Origin: a virus
IMG/VR virus record: IMGVR_UViG_3300031705_000980
Span: 1 to 23,813 of that record
Length of the DNA: 23,813 nt
Strand: one strand, 5' to 3'
The position numbers and the translations under genes are program-made. The notes under the pieces were generated by a model that was not told the DNA's origin, did not search any database, and saw only the letters and a program-made list of their open reading frames with translations. Positions 11,518-19,325 of this stretch are shown piece after piece (position 1 is the first letter of the stretch; every line of letters starts with the position of its first letter).

Positions 11518-13611
11518 ATTAAACTGCACATCGACCTTGAAACTTACTCGGACGTGGACCTACGCGCGCAGGGTATGTATGTGTACGCCGAGCATCCGAC
11601 GACTGAGATTCTGATGGTCGGGGCCGCCTACGATGACAAAGAGCCAGTGCTATTTGACACCACCACCGACAAACCACCGCAGTGGTTGCTGGATGATTTG
11701 ATTGATCCTACTGTTGACAAGTTAGCATTTAATGCGCCCTTTGAAATGGAAATTTTAAGAAACGTCTGGGGCTTAGACATACAGACAGACGAGTGGACAG
11801 ACGTGATGGTGCTGGCTAAAACCCTCTCGTTCTCAGGAGGTCTGGGTATGGTCGGCGAATGCGTCGGCATCCCCCAAGACGCGCGGAAATTAAGTCAAGG
11901 ACGCGCGCTGATCAAGAAATTCTGTGGTCCGAAAGTGAAGACAGAAAAACACCCCCACGGCCGCAGCACAAAGCTTACCGACCCCGAGGCTTGGGCAGAT
12001 TTCTGCGGGTACTGCGTACAGGACGTCATTGCCGAGCGCGCTATTTACCGGAAAATGCAACCCTTCGTTAAGTACACACACCCTGACGGCGAGCGATACA
12101 TCTGGTTGTTAGACCAAGAGATCAATAAACGTGGACTGCCTATCGACAGTGAGCTGGTCGCGTCAGCCATTGAAGTGTACGGAAAAAATCTGAAAGGTTT
12201 GCTGGCAGCGATCAAGTCAATAACTGGATTGGATAATCCAAACTCGGTGGTTCAGCTACGGAGCTGGTTAGCCACCCAAGGCGTTGCTGTTGACAGCTTA
12301 ACAAAAGAAGTCTTACGCGACGTACTCCTGCGGCCTGACCTTTCTAGCCACGTCCGCCAAGTCCTATTGCTGCGTCAAGAGGCCAGCAAAGTCTCGCCTA
12401 AAAAGTTCAGTGCTTTTAAGAAGCGGACGAGTGTGGACAGTAGGCTTCGAGGAGGCTTTCAATTCTACGGAGCCGCGCGGACGGGAAGATGGACAGGGAA
12501 CGGCGTACAACCCCATAACCTTGTCGGCCCAACGGCTGCGTTTGCTGCCCCCGACACTCCACAGCTCCAGCGAAAACTTGCGCAGGCCATCAAAGCTGTC
12601 AAGCAGCAGGACTGCGAGCTTCTGACGATACTCTACCCGAGCGTGACAGACGCACTGGTCAGTACGATCCGGTGCGCGATTGCCGCCCCCGAGGGGCAGA
12701 GACTCAGGGTCGCTGACCTATCTTCGATCGAGACAGTGGTGATCGGGTGGCTGTCGGGCTGCGATCGAATCTTAGATTTATTCAGGACAGGCAAAGACGC
12801 ATACAAAGATTTTGCCACTGAAGTTTTCTCTGTCGAGTATGACGACGTTACTAAAGACATGCGTAAGTTTTGTAAGCCGCCTGTCCTCGGCTGCGGCTTT
12901 GCGCTGGGCGCGAACGGACTGGCTGCCTACGCGCAGGGATTCGGTATGAACTTGTCACAGCTCTTTGAAGACGGTGACAAGTGGTTAATCGACGGGCTGA
13001 AAAACCCCGAGGACCAGACAGCCGACACCCTCAGTGAACAGGAGAAGGCCGAGGGGGTGGGCAGGCGACTGGTCAATGTCTACCGACGTTCCTACCCCCA
13101 AGTCTCAGCTTTTTGGGCCTCCCTCAAGTTTGCGTCTTTCGACGCGCTGACAAACGCCTCCGGGTTTTCGCGCGCGGGGAAAATAACGTATGAGTACATA
13201 GAACCTTTTCTTTTTTGCCACCTTCCATCGGGGCGCTCGTTGAGTTACTTCAAACCCGAAGCTCGGATGCAGGAACACCCCAAGTTTGAACGGCCCGTGA
13301 AGACGCTGACCTACGAAGGCATTGATCAATACACTCGGAAGTGGTGTCGGTTGACAACTCACCCGGGCAAGCTGGCGGAGAACGCCGTGCAAGCTGTTGC
13401 CCGTGACCTGTTAGCAGCAGGGCTGCAAAACGCTGACGCCGCAGGGTTCGACATCGTCGGCCATGTTCACGACGAAATACTGGCAACGACCGCCGAGGGT
13501 GGGCCAGACGTTGAAGGTCTTATTAACTGCATGACGGACGCGCCCGCGTGGGCAGAAGACATGCCCATTTTTGCGACGGGCTGGGAAGGCTCGTTCTACT
13601 TAAAAGATTAG
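11518..13611 (+). CDS. Family A DNA polymerase with 3'-5' exonuclease; apparent ATT start
   Basis: About 697 residues. The exonuclease domain shows HIDLETYS (Asp-x-Glu near residue 5), AFNAPFEME and CGYCVQDV (Exo III-like). The polymerase domain shows motif A ADLSSIE (about 400), motif B-like KFCKPPVLGCGFALGANG (about 450) and motif C HVHDE (about 650). It replicates phage DNA. The homologous N-terminus should read xKLHIDLETYS; that x is ATT at 11518, six bases after AAGGAG (11506-11511). The only upstream in-frame candidates, TTG 11476 and GTG 11485, lie in or at the edge of the terminator hairpin, without Shine-Dalgarno sequences, and the next ATG (in GMYVY, at 11575) would delete the first exonuclease motif. 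The start is therefore inferred to be AUU, unless there is a sequence error. Confidence 0.88.
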   Translation: MKLHIDLETYSDVDLRAQGMYVYAEHPTTEILMVGAAYDDKEPVLFDTTTDKPPQWLLDDLIDPTVDKLAFNAPFEMEILRNVWGLDIQTDEWTDVMVLAKTLSFSGGLGMVGECVGIPQDARKLSQGRALIKKFCGPKVKTEKHPHGRSTKLTDPEAWADFCGYCVQDVIAERAIYRKMQPFVKYTHPDGERYIWLLDQEINKRGLPIDSELVASAIEVYGKNLKGLLAAIKSITGLDNPNSVVQLRSWLATQGVAVDSLTKEVLRDVLLRPDLSSHVRQVLLLRQEASKVSPKKFSAFKKRTSVDSRLRGGFQFYGAARTGRWTGNGVQPHNLVGPTAAFAAPDTPQLQRKLAQAIKAVKQQDCELLTILYPSVTDALVSTIRCAIAAPEGQRLRVADLSSIETVVIGWLSGCDRILDLFRTGKDAYKDFATEVFSVEYDDVTKDMRKFCKPPVLGCGFALGANGLAAYAQGFGMNLSQLFEDGDKWLIDGLKNPEDQTADTLSEQEKAEGVGRRLVNVYRRSYPQVSAFWASLKFASFDALTNASGFSRAGKITYEYIEPFLFCHLPSGRSLSYFKPEARMQEHPKFERPVKTLTYEGIDQYTRKWCRLTTHPGKLAENAVQAVARDLLAAGLQNADAAGFDIVGHVHDEILATTAEGGPDVEGLINCMTDAPAWAEDMPIFATGWEGSFYLKD

Positions 13612-13619
13612 GAGCTGTA

Positions 13620-13847
13620 ATGGCATTTGGACTTAGCAAGAGCGAAGAAACAAAACTAAGGATCGAGCGGCTAGTGGCGCTACTGAACCAGAGTAACGAT
13701 CTCTTGATCGGACTCGGGCAGTACGTCGGAGACAAAGATTCAAACCGCAAGGTCATGGAGGAAGTTATCGCGTCGAACCGCGTGGTAATAGACCAAGAGT
13801 TGGACACGATGCACATTGAAGAAAGCAGGATCATAACTCGGCTATGA
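13620..13847 (+). CDS. Hypothetical small helical protein, 75 residues
   Basis: ATG 13620 has TAGGAG 5-6 bases upstream, giving MAFGLSKSEETKLRIERLV. An upstream in-frame start lies inside the polymerase gene and lacks a ribosome site. The protein is mostly amphipathic helix (KLRIERLVALLNQSNDLL) and may form a coiled coil. No domain was recognised. Its stop overlaps the VRR-NUC start (ATGA). Confidence 0.6.
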   Translation: MAFGLSKSEETKLRIERLVALLNQSNDLLIGLGQYVGDKDSNRKVMEEVIASNRVVIDQELDTMHIEESRIITRL

Positions 13848-14134
13848 GAGAAAGTGCGATTGAGAAGTACCTTGTCTCGCGGGTTAAGGCGGCGGGCGGC
13901 CTCGCCTTGAAGTGGTCTGCTCCGGGCAACAACGGAGTGCCAGACCGAATCGTATTTTTACCCGACACGTTCCTGACCCGTCTAGTTTTTGTCGAGTTAA
14001 AAGCTCCCGGCAAGCTACCGACAAAACTGCAACTCGCGGTCCACAAAAAACTGCGTACCTATGAGCAGTCAGTGGTAGTGGTAGCCAGCAAAAAACAAGT
14101 TGATAAATTACTCGGAGAGTTAGTATGTCCCTAA
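13844..14134 (+). CDS. VRR-NUC domain nuclease
   Basis: 96 residues, the size of a minimal stand-alone VRR-NUC. GVPDRIVF supplies the Asp and VFVELKAPGK the Glu-x-Lys of the PD-(D/E)XK active site; an N-terminal Glu (ESAIEKYL) is also typical. Such phage proteins are likely structure-specific nucleases acting on branched DNA, related in fold to the FAN1 nuclease domain. The common neighbour is an SNF2-type helicase, as here (14414). The last 10 bases overlap the next gene. Confidence 0.85.
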   Translation: MRESAIEKYLVSRVKAAGGLALKWSAPGNNGVPDRIVFLPDTFLTRLVFVELKAPGKLPTKLQLAVHKKLRTYEQSVVVVASKKQVDKLLGELVCP

Positions 14135-14412
14135 AGAGATTCAATGCTGAAGAACGACAAGAGCTTATGAAGACGGCACTTGACCTGAAACAAACGGAGG
14201 GTCTCTCCAACCGGAGGATCGCCGGAAAGCTCGGAGTGTCGCCGACCACAATCAACCGACTCCTGAGACCACAAGAGTTAGCAAAACCAAACCCCGTTAA
14301 AACTAAAAACTACCGCCCGTGGTTGCACGAAGTTCAGACTGCGGGCGTGGCGTTTATCCGCCGGGCTAATTCTCTTTGGCCGCCTACGAAAACTCCAAAC
14401 GAGAAAGAGTAG
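14125..14412 (+). CDS. Small HTH protein
   Basis: 95 residues. LSNRRIAGKLGVSPTTINRL (about 30-49) is a clear helix-turn-helix of the resolvase/HTH_38 style. The C-terminal part has no recognised motif. GGAGAG precedes the ATG inside the end of the VRR-NUC gene. Lying between a nuclease and a helicase it could be a DNA-targeting partner of either or a transcription regulator; the sequence does not decide. Confidence 0.65.
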   Translation: MSLKRFNAEERQELMKTALDLKQTEGLSNRRIAGKLGVSPTTINRLLRPQELAKPNPVKTKNYRPWLHEVQTAGVAFIRRANSLWPPTKTPNEKE

Positions 14413-14413
14413 T

Positions 14414-15796
14414 ATGGAATTTAAACCGCGCAATTATCAGATACCCTCTATCCAGTTTTTACTGGACGTTAAAAAGTGCGGGCTGTTTCTTGACGTCGGG
14501 ATGGGAAAGTCCGTAGTGGCTACTTCTGTTATTAGGACTACGATTTATTCGCAAGAGATTAACCACTGGCTCATAGTGGCTCCATTGCGCGTCTGTCAAA
14601 CGACATGGCGCAGTGAATTTGAGAAGTGGGACGAGTTAAAAGATTTAAGTGTTCAGTTTCTGGATGGGCTTCCTGCTAAGAAGCGGTTAACAGCAGTGGC
14701 GCAGCTTCGTAGCGACGTCACCGTAATTAACATCGACAATCTGGTGTGGCTGATCAAAGAAATAGGCGTAAAGAATTGGCCGTTCGACGGGCTAGTAATC
14801 GACGAGTCTTCTAAGTTTAAGTCTTCGGCCACGACACGCTTCAAGACACTGCGCAAAGTCCTGCACAAAGTTGACAGGTTGATTGAGCTGACGGGTTCAC
14901 CCTGCGCGCAAGGGCTTCTCGGCCTCTGGTCTCAGATGTTTTTACTTGATCAAGGCGAGGCTTTAGGCAGAACAAATTCAAGTTTCAAAGCAACTTTCTT
15001 TGATTCAGATTACATGGGTTATAAGTTCGACCCGAAGCCAAACGCCAGTGTAGATATCGAGAACGCAATACGTCACAGATGTCTGACGATGAGAGCTATA
15101 GATCATTTACCTATACCTGACACTATCCACAACGTAATCCATGTACCTCTGGATAAGAAGGCGACCGAGCAATACCTTGAGATGGAGAGGCACTGCGTTT
15201 TAGAGCTTACCGACGCGGTGATTACAGCGGTTAACGCTGGAGTTCTTATTGGCAAGTTGTCACAAGTAGCCTGCGGAGCTGTGTATTTGGGTGAAGGGGC
15301 TGACAGGACTTGGACTGAACTACACAACTCGAAGTTCGATGCGCTGTCGGAGCTAGTGGACGAGGCGCAGGGAAGCCCATTTCTTCTGGCCTACCATTTC
15401 AAGTCGGACAGGGAGCGGCTAAGAGCTAAGTTCTCTGAGGACGTGCTAGAGTTTTTTGACGGCAGTGCCGAGCAGATTAAGAGGTGGGGCGACGGAGAGA
15501 TACCAGTCCTTGCAGCGCAACCCGCGAGTGCGGGGCATGGAGTAGACAGCCTTCAACACGCCACATGCACGGTGGTCTGGCTCAGTCCTCCTTGGAGCCG
15601 AGAACTTTACGATCAGTTCAACGGCCGCGTCACAGGCGCTCGCCAGATAGGCACACAGTTTGAGACTACAAACTCTGTCATACACCACCTTGTGGCGACG
15701 GGGACTATAGACGAGACCGCGATGGCGGTCCTTGAATTACGCGGCGCAAGCCAAAACGATTTTCTTAACGCGCTCAAAGCGCGAATGGGGCAGTAG
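14414..15796 (+). CDS. SNF2/DEAD-like superfamily 2 helicase
   Basis: 460 residues. RNYQIPSIQFLLD is a Q-like motif, GLFLDVGMGKS the Walker A (about 25-34), VIDESS the DEAH-box equivalent (about 128-133), LTGSPC motif III, and the C-terminal lobe has FNGRVTGARQ in place of the usual GRxxRxGQ motif VI. This is the compact SNF2-type ATPase found beside VRR-NUC and polymerase genes in many temperate phages; it would translocate on or remodel DNA, possibly assisting replication or recombination. The start lies two bases after the upstream stop. Motif VI is weakened (the GR...R spacing survives), which may be a family trait. Confidence 0.85.
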   Translation: MEFKPRNYQIPSIQFLLDVKKCGLFLDVGMGKSVVATSVIRTTIYSQEINHWLIVAPLRVCQTTWRSEFEKWDELKDLSVQFLDGLPAKKRLTAVAQLRSDVTVINIDNLVWLIKEIGVKNWPFDGLVIDESSKFKSSATTRFKTLRKVLHKVDRLIELTGSPCAQGLLGLWSQMFLLDQGEALGRTNSSFKATFFDSDYMGYKFDPKPNASVDIENAIRHRCLTMRAIDHLPIPDTIHNVIHVPLDKKATEQYLEMERHCVLELTDAVITAVNAGVLIGKLSQVACGAVYLGEGADRTWTELHNSKFDALSELVDEAQGSPFLLAYHFKSDRERLRAKFSEDVLEFFDGSAEQIKRWGDGEIPVLAAQPASAGHGVDSLQHATCTVVWLSPPWSRELYDQFNGRVTGARQIGTQFETTNSVIHHLVATGTIDETAMAVLELRGASQNDFLNALKARMGQ

Positions 15797-16072
15797 ATGG
15801 GTGAGATTATAGGCATTGGGGACGTCGGTGTTGCACTTCAGAGAAGAGAAACTCTCGAGACGGCCCAAGACGTAGCGAAGCGAGTGACTGAAGGCGAGTG
15901 GAAAAACGCAGTGGGAATGTTGGCTATCGTAATAACTGAGGATAGTTTGATCTCTTTTACGACCAGCAAAAGCGTAGACGAGGCGACGGCGATAACGCTT
16001 GCCACTGTCGTCACACACGCGCTTTGCCCTTTATTACTATCAGACGAACTGGACTTTGAAGATGACTCCTGA
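15797..16072 (+). CDS. Hypothetical protein, 91 residues
   Basis: The ATG follows the helicase TAG directly. The protein alternates beta strands (GMLAIVIT, LISFTT) with helices and ends with an acidic tail (SDELDFEDDS). No family was recognised. The tail overlaps the start of the phosphoesterase gene. Translational coupling on both sides supports it as a real gene. Confidence 0.6.
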   Translation: MGEIIGIGDVGVALQRRETLETAQDVAKRVTEGEWKNAVGMLAIVITEDSLISFTTSKSVDEATAITLATVVTHALCPLLLSDELDFEDDS

Positions 16073-17234
16073 ATTAGCAAATGTACTACTTAAATATACG
16101 AATACGGAGGCGCAGCGAGAGTTGATTAAGATGCGCCGCGACGGTGCGACATGGCCCGAGGTTGCCACTAAGCTCAAAATCGACGGCGGCAACGGTCGGC
16201 AAACCATTCGCATCTTGAAAGAGCGAGCGGCGAAGCAAGGGTACGCGCCTGAGTACGACATGAACCATCCTGTGCCAGAGGGATTTGTCGTGAACAAAGT
16301 GTCAACTCTCTATGATGCAGAGGGCAATGTAAAATCGCAGTGGGTGAAGTCTCAGGGCGACAGGGAGAGGCAGTTGCAGATGCTGCTGGATACGATTCAA
16401 AGTGGTGGGAGTGGATATAAGAAGTATAAGCCCACCGCCCAACCGAAGAAATTAGACGCCGACCTTCTCTGCCTGTTAACCATAACAGACTTCCACTTAG
16501 GCATGTACGCATGGGCGGCCGAAGCGGGTGACGACTGGGACTCAGAAATAGCACGTTCGGTTTTCTTAGACTCGGTCGCGGCCATGATCGCGGCCGCACC
16601 CCCTGCGGGGACAGCCGTCTTAAATCAGCTAGGAGATTTTTTACATTTTGACGGGCTGCTCGCAGTGACCCCCACGGGGGGCAACATCCTAGACGCTGAC
16701 ACCAGATACGGAAAGCTGGTGGATATGTCCATGTCGGTAATGGCCGAGGCCATTCGGATGATGCTTAAAAAGTTCGGTGAAGTTCGCGTCATTCAAGCGG
16801 AAGGGAACCACGACATGGCTGGGTCGATATGGCTTCGCAAGCATCTCAAGCATGTATTCGCAGACGAGCCGCGTGTGTCAGTTGATGATAGTGAGTTCCC
16901 CTACTACGCATATCTGCACGGGAAAACAATGCTTGGATTTCACCACGGACATAAGGTCAAACTCGCGCAAATGTTCAAGCTGTTTTCTTCTGAACCTAGA
17001 TTCCGTGGTATGTGGGGCCAAGCTGACCACACCTACATACACTCCGGGCATCTGCACCATGAGCGCGTTGTCGAAAATGGCGGCGCGATTGCAGAGCAGC
17101 ACCCAACCCTTTCGAGTAGGGATGCTTACGCCGCGCGGGGTGGCTGGATCAGCATGCGGGGAGCCAAGATGATTACTTACGACAAGACAGACGGTGAAGT
17201 TCACCGAATCACAGTCCGACCACGGACAATATAA
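16062..17234 (+). CDS. Metallophosphoesterase with N-terminal HTH
   Basis: 390 residues from ATG 16062, which overlaps the upstream gene; a longer in-frame start would lie deep inside that gene. The N-terminus (about 20-60, MRRDGATWPEVATKLKIDGG) looks like a helix-turn-helix. The catalytic domain has all calcineurin-like motifs: DFHLG (about 143), GDFLH (about 190), GNHD (about 248), a His-rich GFHHGH and GHLHH (about 329). Two metal ions would be bound. Relatives include phage-encoded phosphoesterases and Mre11/SbcD-like nucleases, but no capping domain is seen, so the substrate (DNA ends, nucleotides or RNA) is open. Its location in the replication operon favours a nucleic acid substrate. 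Confidence 0.83.
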   Translation: MTPELANVLLKYTNTEAQRELIKMRRDGATWPEVATKLKIDGGNGRQTIRILKERAAKQGYAPEYDMNHPVPEGFVVNKVSTLYDAEGNVKSQWVKSQGDRERQLQMLLDTIQSGGSGYKKYKPTAQPKKLDADLLCLLTITDFHLGMYAWAAEAGDDWDSEIARSVFLDSVAAMIAAAPPAGTAVLNQLGDFLHFDGLLAVTPTGGNILDADTRYGKLVDMSMSVMAEAIRMMLKKFGEVRVIQAEGNHDMAGSIWLRKHLKHVFADEPRVSVDDSEFPYYAYLHGKTMLGFHHGHKVKLAQMFKLFSSEPRFRGMWGQADHTYIHSGHLHHERVVENGGAIAEQHPTLSSRDAYAARGGWISMRGAKMITYDKTDGEVHRITVRPRTI

Positions 17235-17244
17235 GGGGGAGGTT

Positions 17245-17433
17245 ATGGATAATTATGGGACGCTAAAACTGATAGAGGTACTTAGCCATATAGCCGTTTC
17301 TCTGCGCGCTATATCTAACGCAGTTGAGACCGCGATACGAGAAGACGTCGAAGACGTGGACGAGGACGAGGGCGAGGACGAGGAAGACGACGACGGCTCG
17401 CCGTCCTCTCATTTCGGAGGGGGTACTATATGA
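17245..17433 (+). CDS. Small protein with a highly acidic tail, 62 residues
   Basis: ATG 17245 has AAGGGGGAGG a few bases upstream, better than the earlier in-frame ATG inside the phosphoesterase gene. The first 35 residues form a hydrophobic-polar helix; the rest is EDVEDVDEDEGEDEEDDD and a Gly-rich end. Such acidic proteins can mimic DNA or bind basic partners, but no specific family was recognised. Its stop overlaps the next start (ATGA). Confidence 0.6.
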   Translation: MDNYGTLKLIEVLSHIAVSLRAISNAVETAIREDVEDVDEDEGEDEEDDDGSPSSHFGGGTI

Positions 17434-17726
17434 GTCCGTACCGGAGCAGATTGGAAGTGGCTAAGAAAGGCTACATAGCAACAGAGGGAGTTGGTGAGTG
17501 TGGTGTACGCCTGTGGTGGTGCGTCGCACAAGTCGGACATAGCTATACAAACATGAGTGTCGAAAACTTGCGGGTGCTATTCCCCGCATTAAAGAAGCAG
17601 GCTACTGACGGGAGAGACTGGGCCTACGTCATAGGCCACGCCGCTCAGTTTTTAATCGTGCCTGTGATTGTTTGCCAGCTCGTCGTAGTATTTAAACATC
17701 GACAGGAGACTTGGTATGGAGGCTAA
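17430..17726 (+). CDS. Hypothetical protein with a possible C-terminal membrane segment
   Basis: 98 residues. It begins MSPYRSRLEVAKKG with GGAGGGGG upstream. Cysteines and aromatic residues (CGVRLWWCVAQVGH) occupy the centre. Residues about 71-87 (AQFLIVPVIVCQLVVVF) are hydrophobic enough for one transmembrane helix followed by a basic end, though a buried strand-helix is possible. No family was recognised. It overlaps the excisionase-like gene by 11 bases. Confidence 0.55.
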   Translation: MSPYRSRLEVAKKGYIATEGVGECGVRLWWCVAQVGHSYTNMSVENLRVLFPALKKQATDGRDWAYVIGHAAQFLIVPVIVCQLVVVFKHRQETWYGG

Positions 17727-17949
17727 AGAAAAGTTGATAGTCACTATTACTGACCTGTCAACACTAATAGACAAATCCCCTCGCTCAATCGAACACGCGA
17801 TAGCGCGCGGTTCAGACTGGCTACCGCCGGGGTTCCGAATGGGTAAGAGATGGTGTTGGTTGAAGAAAGATATTGAAGCGCATCTTATCAAACTTGCCGA
17901 CCGCTCAGTTAAACCGTCACGAGTTGGGAGGCCACGTCGCCATGTTTAG
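17716..17949 (+). CDS. xis: Excisionase-like HTH protein (recombination directionality factor)
   Basis: 77 residues. ITDLSTLIDKSPRSIEHAI is a winged-helix/MerR-like helix, followed by GFRMGKRWCWLKKDIEAHL, the wing and second helix typical of AlpA/Xis-type proteins; the tail is basic (RVGRPRRHV). GGAG lies 8 bases upstream. It would bind attachment DNA and turn the integrase toward excision. It is the last gene of the rightward operon, and its TAG (17947-17949) overlaps the TAA of the opposing integrase gene, so it is made only when the early operon is read through. The excisionase role is inferred from fold, size and position. Confidence 0.7.
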   Translation: MEAKEKLIVTITDLSTLIDKSPRSIEHAIARGSDWLPPGFRMGKRWCWLKKDIEAHLIKLADRSVKPSRVGRPRRHV

Positions 17950-18926
17950 CCCAGTTTCAGGGCTATGTTAGATGGACTCAAGTGCGTATAGGCCAGCAGC
18001 ATTTTCAGGTCTTTGTGACCTGTGATTCTTTGGACCTCTACTATTGACAAGTTATGCACTTCAAAGAAACGGCTTGTGGCTTCGTGCCGTAAGTCGTGTA
18101 AGGTCAAACCTTCGATCCCTGCCCGCTTGCATGCCTCTGAAAAATGGTAGGTGGCTATGCTGGGCAAGTGATCCCAGACCTTACCCGTCTTGCTTAATAT
18201 TTCTACTTCTCTCAGCACTCGAATTGCCCGACGGGACAAAGGCACGTCCCTCTTGTCCCCATTTTTGGTCACGCTCAAGTGCGCAAAACGCTCTCTATAA
18301 TTTATTTGCGCAAACTCAAGGCTGCATAACTCTCCCCTTCTCATCGCGGTGTATATAGCCAGACGCACAACAGGTCGGAGAGAAGGTCTACCGACTACAA
18401 TCTCCCGCATCAACCGCCGATACTCGCCGTATTGCAGGCGTCTACTCCTGCTATTCGGCACTTTCGGTTTATCAACCCCAACCGTCGGGTTAACCAAGTT
18501 CTTATAGCCCCATCGGGTAATTGCTTTTGTATAGAGATGGCTGATAACGGCTAGTTTCTTTCGGACTGTCCCCGGCGAGTTTAACGACTCGTCGGCAAAC
18601 GCTTGGATGTGGTCGGACGTGATATCGTCTAGCTTATAACCAGCCAACTCGTGCCGCTGCCAGATACGGATGTTGCACATCTCGCTGGCTACCCCTCTTT
18701 TCTTACTTGTAACCTCTTCACCGTAACGCTTTAACGCTTCACCCAGTCTTGGTATGCTTACCCCCAAGGAACGGCCTAAGTATTTATCCGCGAGAACGTC
18801 ATGCTCAAGACCACTGGCGAACGCCTCCGCGTCTCGGCGTGTGGCAAATGTTCTGCTCATACTAGGAGCGTTCTTGCGCCTGATCTGTGCGCGAAACTTC
18901 TTGCCGACCTTGGTTATCGTAGCCAC
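17946..18926 (-). CDS. int: Tyrosine site-specific integrase
   Basis: 326 residues from a GTG start, with GGGAG about 9 bases upstream. The N-terminus (ATITKVGKKFRAQIRRK) is an AP2/arm-type DNA-binding domain, then a SAM-like core-binding domain (about 55-160). The catalytic domain has Arg in TAMRRGEL (about 194), Lys in VTKNGDKR, HDLRHE (about 275), GHKD (about 300) and the nucleophile Tyr in AYTHL (about 313). All the expected catalytic residues are present, so it should be active. It recombines attP with the host attB. The gene faces the early operon tail to tail, so rightward transcription runs antisense over it, which would favour excision on induction. Confidence 0.92.
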   Translation of the reverse strand: MATITKVGKKFRAQIRRKNAPSMSRTFATRRDAEAFASGLEHDVLADKYLGRSLGVSIPRLGEALKRYGEEVTSKKRGVASEMCNIRIWQRHELAGYKLDDITSDHIQAFADESLNSPGTVRKKLAVISHLYTKAITRWGYKNLVNPTVGVDKPKVPNSRSRRLQYGEYRRLMREIVVGRPSLRPVVRLAIYTAMRRGELCSLEFAQINYRERFAHLSVTKNGDKRDVPLSRRAIRVLREVEILSKTGKVWDHLPSIATYHFSEACKRAGIEGLTLHDLRHEATSRFFEVHNLSIVEVQRITGHKDLKMLLAYTHLSPSNIALKLG

Positions 18927-19171
18927 CCAGTGCTTCTCCCGTAAAACGTCAGGGATAATACTGCTTTTATTTGCTTCTAATTACAAGGGGGAATTGAAGA
19001 TTTAAGGTGAATGCTACGGTATCAGTGGCCTGAGAAATAGGGCGAAATGCACTACTATTGCGGTCGTATGGTTAAGCGCAGCAAGGGTTTCCAGTGATAG
19101 CAAGGGTTTCAAGCCCCACTGGATACCCATTCATACCCCGCGTTACGGAGTCAGTGCTTTTAATTGCTTTT
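18927..19171. other. attP: Noncoding region upstream of int: candidate attP with arm-type repeats
   Basis: Because the xis gene fills the 3' side of int, attP most likely lies here. Repeats seen: AGCAAGGGTTTC at 19080-19091 and 19099-19110; ATACCC at 19124 and 19134; CCAGTG (19091-19096) with CACTGG (19117-19122) inverted; and TGCTTTTATTTGCTTCTA (from 18962) with a close copy TGCTTTTAATTGCTTTTTTA (from 19155) at the outer edges. This nested pattern suits arm and core sites. The exact core cannot be fixed without the host junctions. Confidence 0.5.
19080..19110 (+). repeat. Direct repeat of AGCAAGGGTTTC in the putative attP
   Basis: Two perfect 12-base copies with starts 19 bases apart (19080 and 19099), roughly two helical turns, consistent with binding of one protein on one DNA face. 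Confidence 0.6.
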
Positions 19172-19303
19172 TTAGTAGCCTGACTTCATCTTTTTTGCAG
19201 GCTTCTTTTTAGCCGCAGGCTTGTTGTGCGATGCACCCGCCATCACCTTGCCATTTGGCATAGTGTGGGTTGCTTTTTTCTTCGCGGGTTTTTTAGTTGG
19301 CAT
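19172..19303 (-). CDS. Small lysine-rich protein, 43 residues
   Basis: It starts MPTKKPAKKKATHTMPNG and ends AAKKKPAKKMKSGY, with AAGAGG about 9 bases upstream of the ATG on the minus strand. Its repeated Lys-Pro-Ala-Lys motifs resemble histone H1-like tails and small basic proteins found near structural genes in many phages. It may bind DNA or a virion component. It lies 22 bases downstream of the large virion-type gene on the same strand and is probably co-transcribed with it. Confidence 0.7.
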   Translation of the reverse strand: MPTKKPAKKKATHTMPNGKVMAGASHNKPAAKKKPAKKMKSGY

Positions 19304-19325
19304 GCTCTTAACCTCTTAGTAGTAA

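Noticed and set aside
18754-19005. Plus-strand ORF antisense to the start of int
   Set aside because: A shadow of the integrase frame with no ribosome site or recognisable product.
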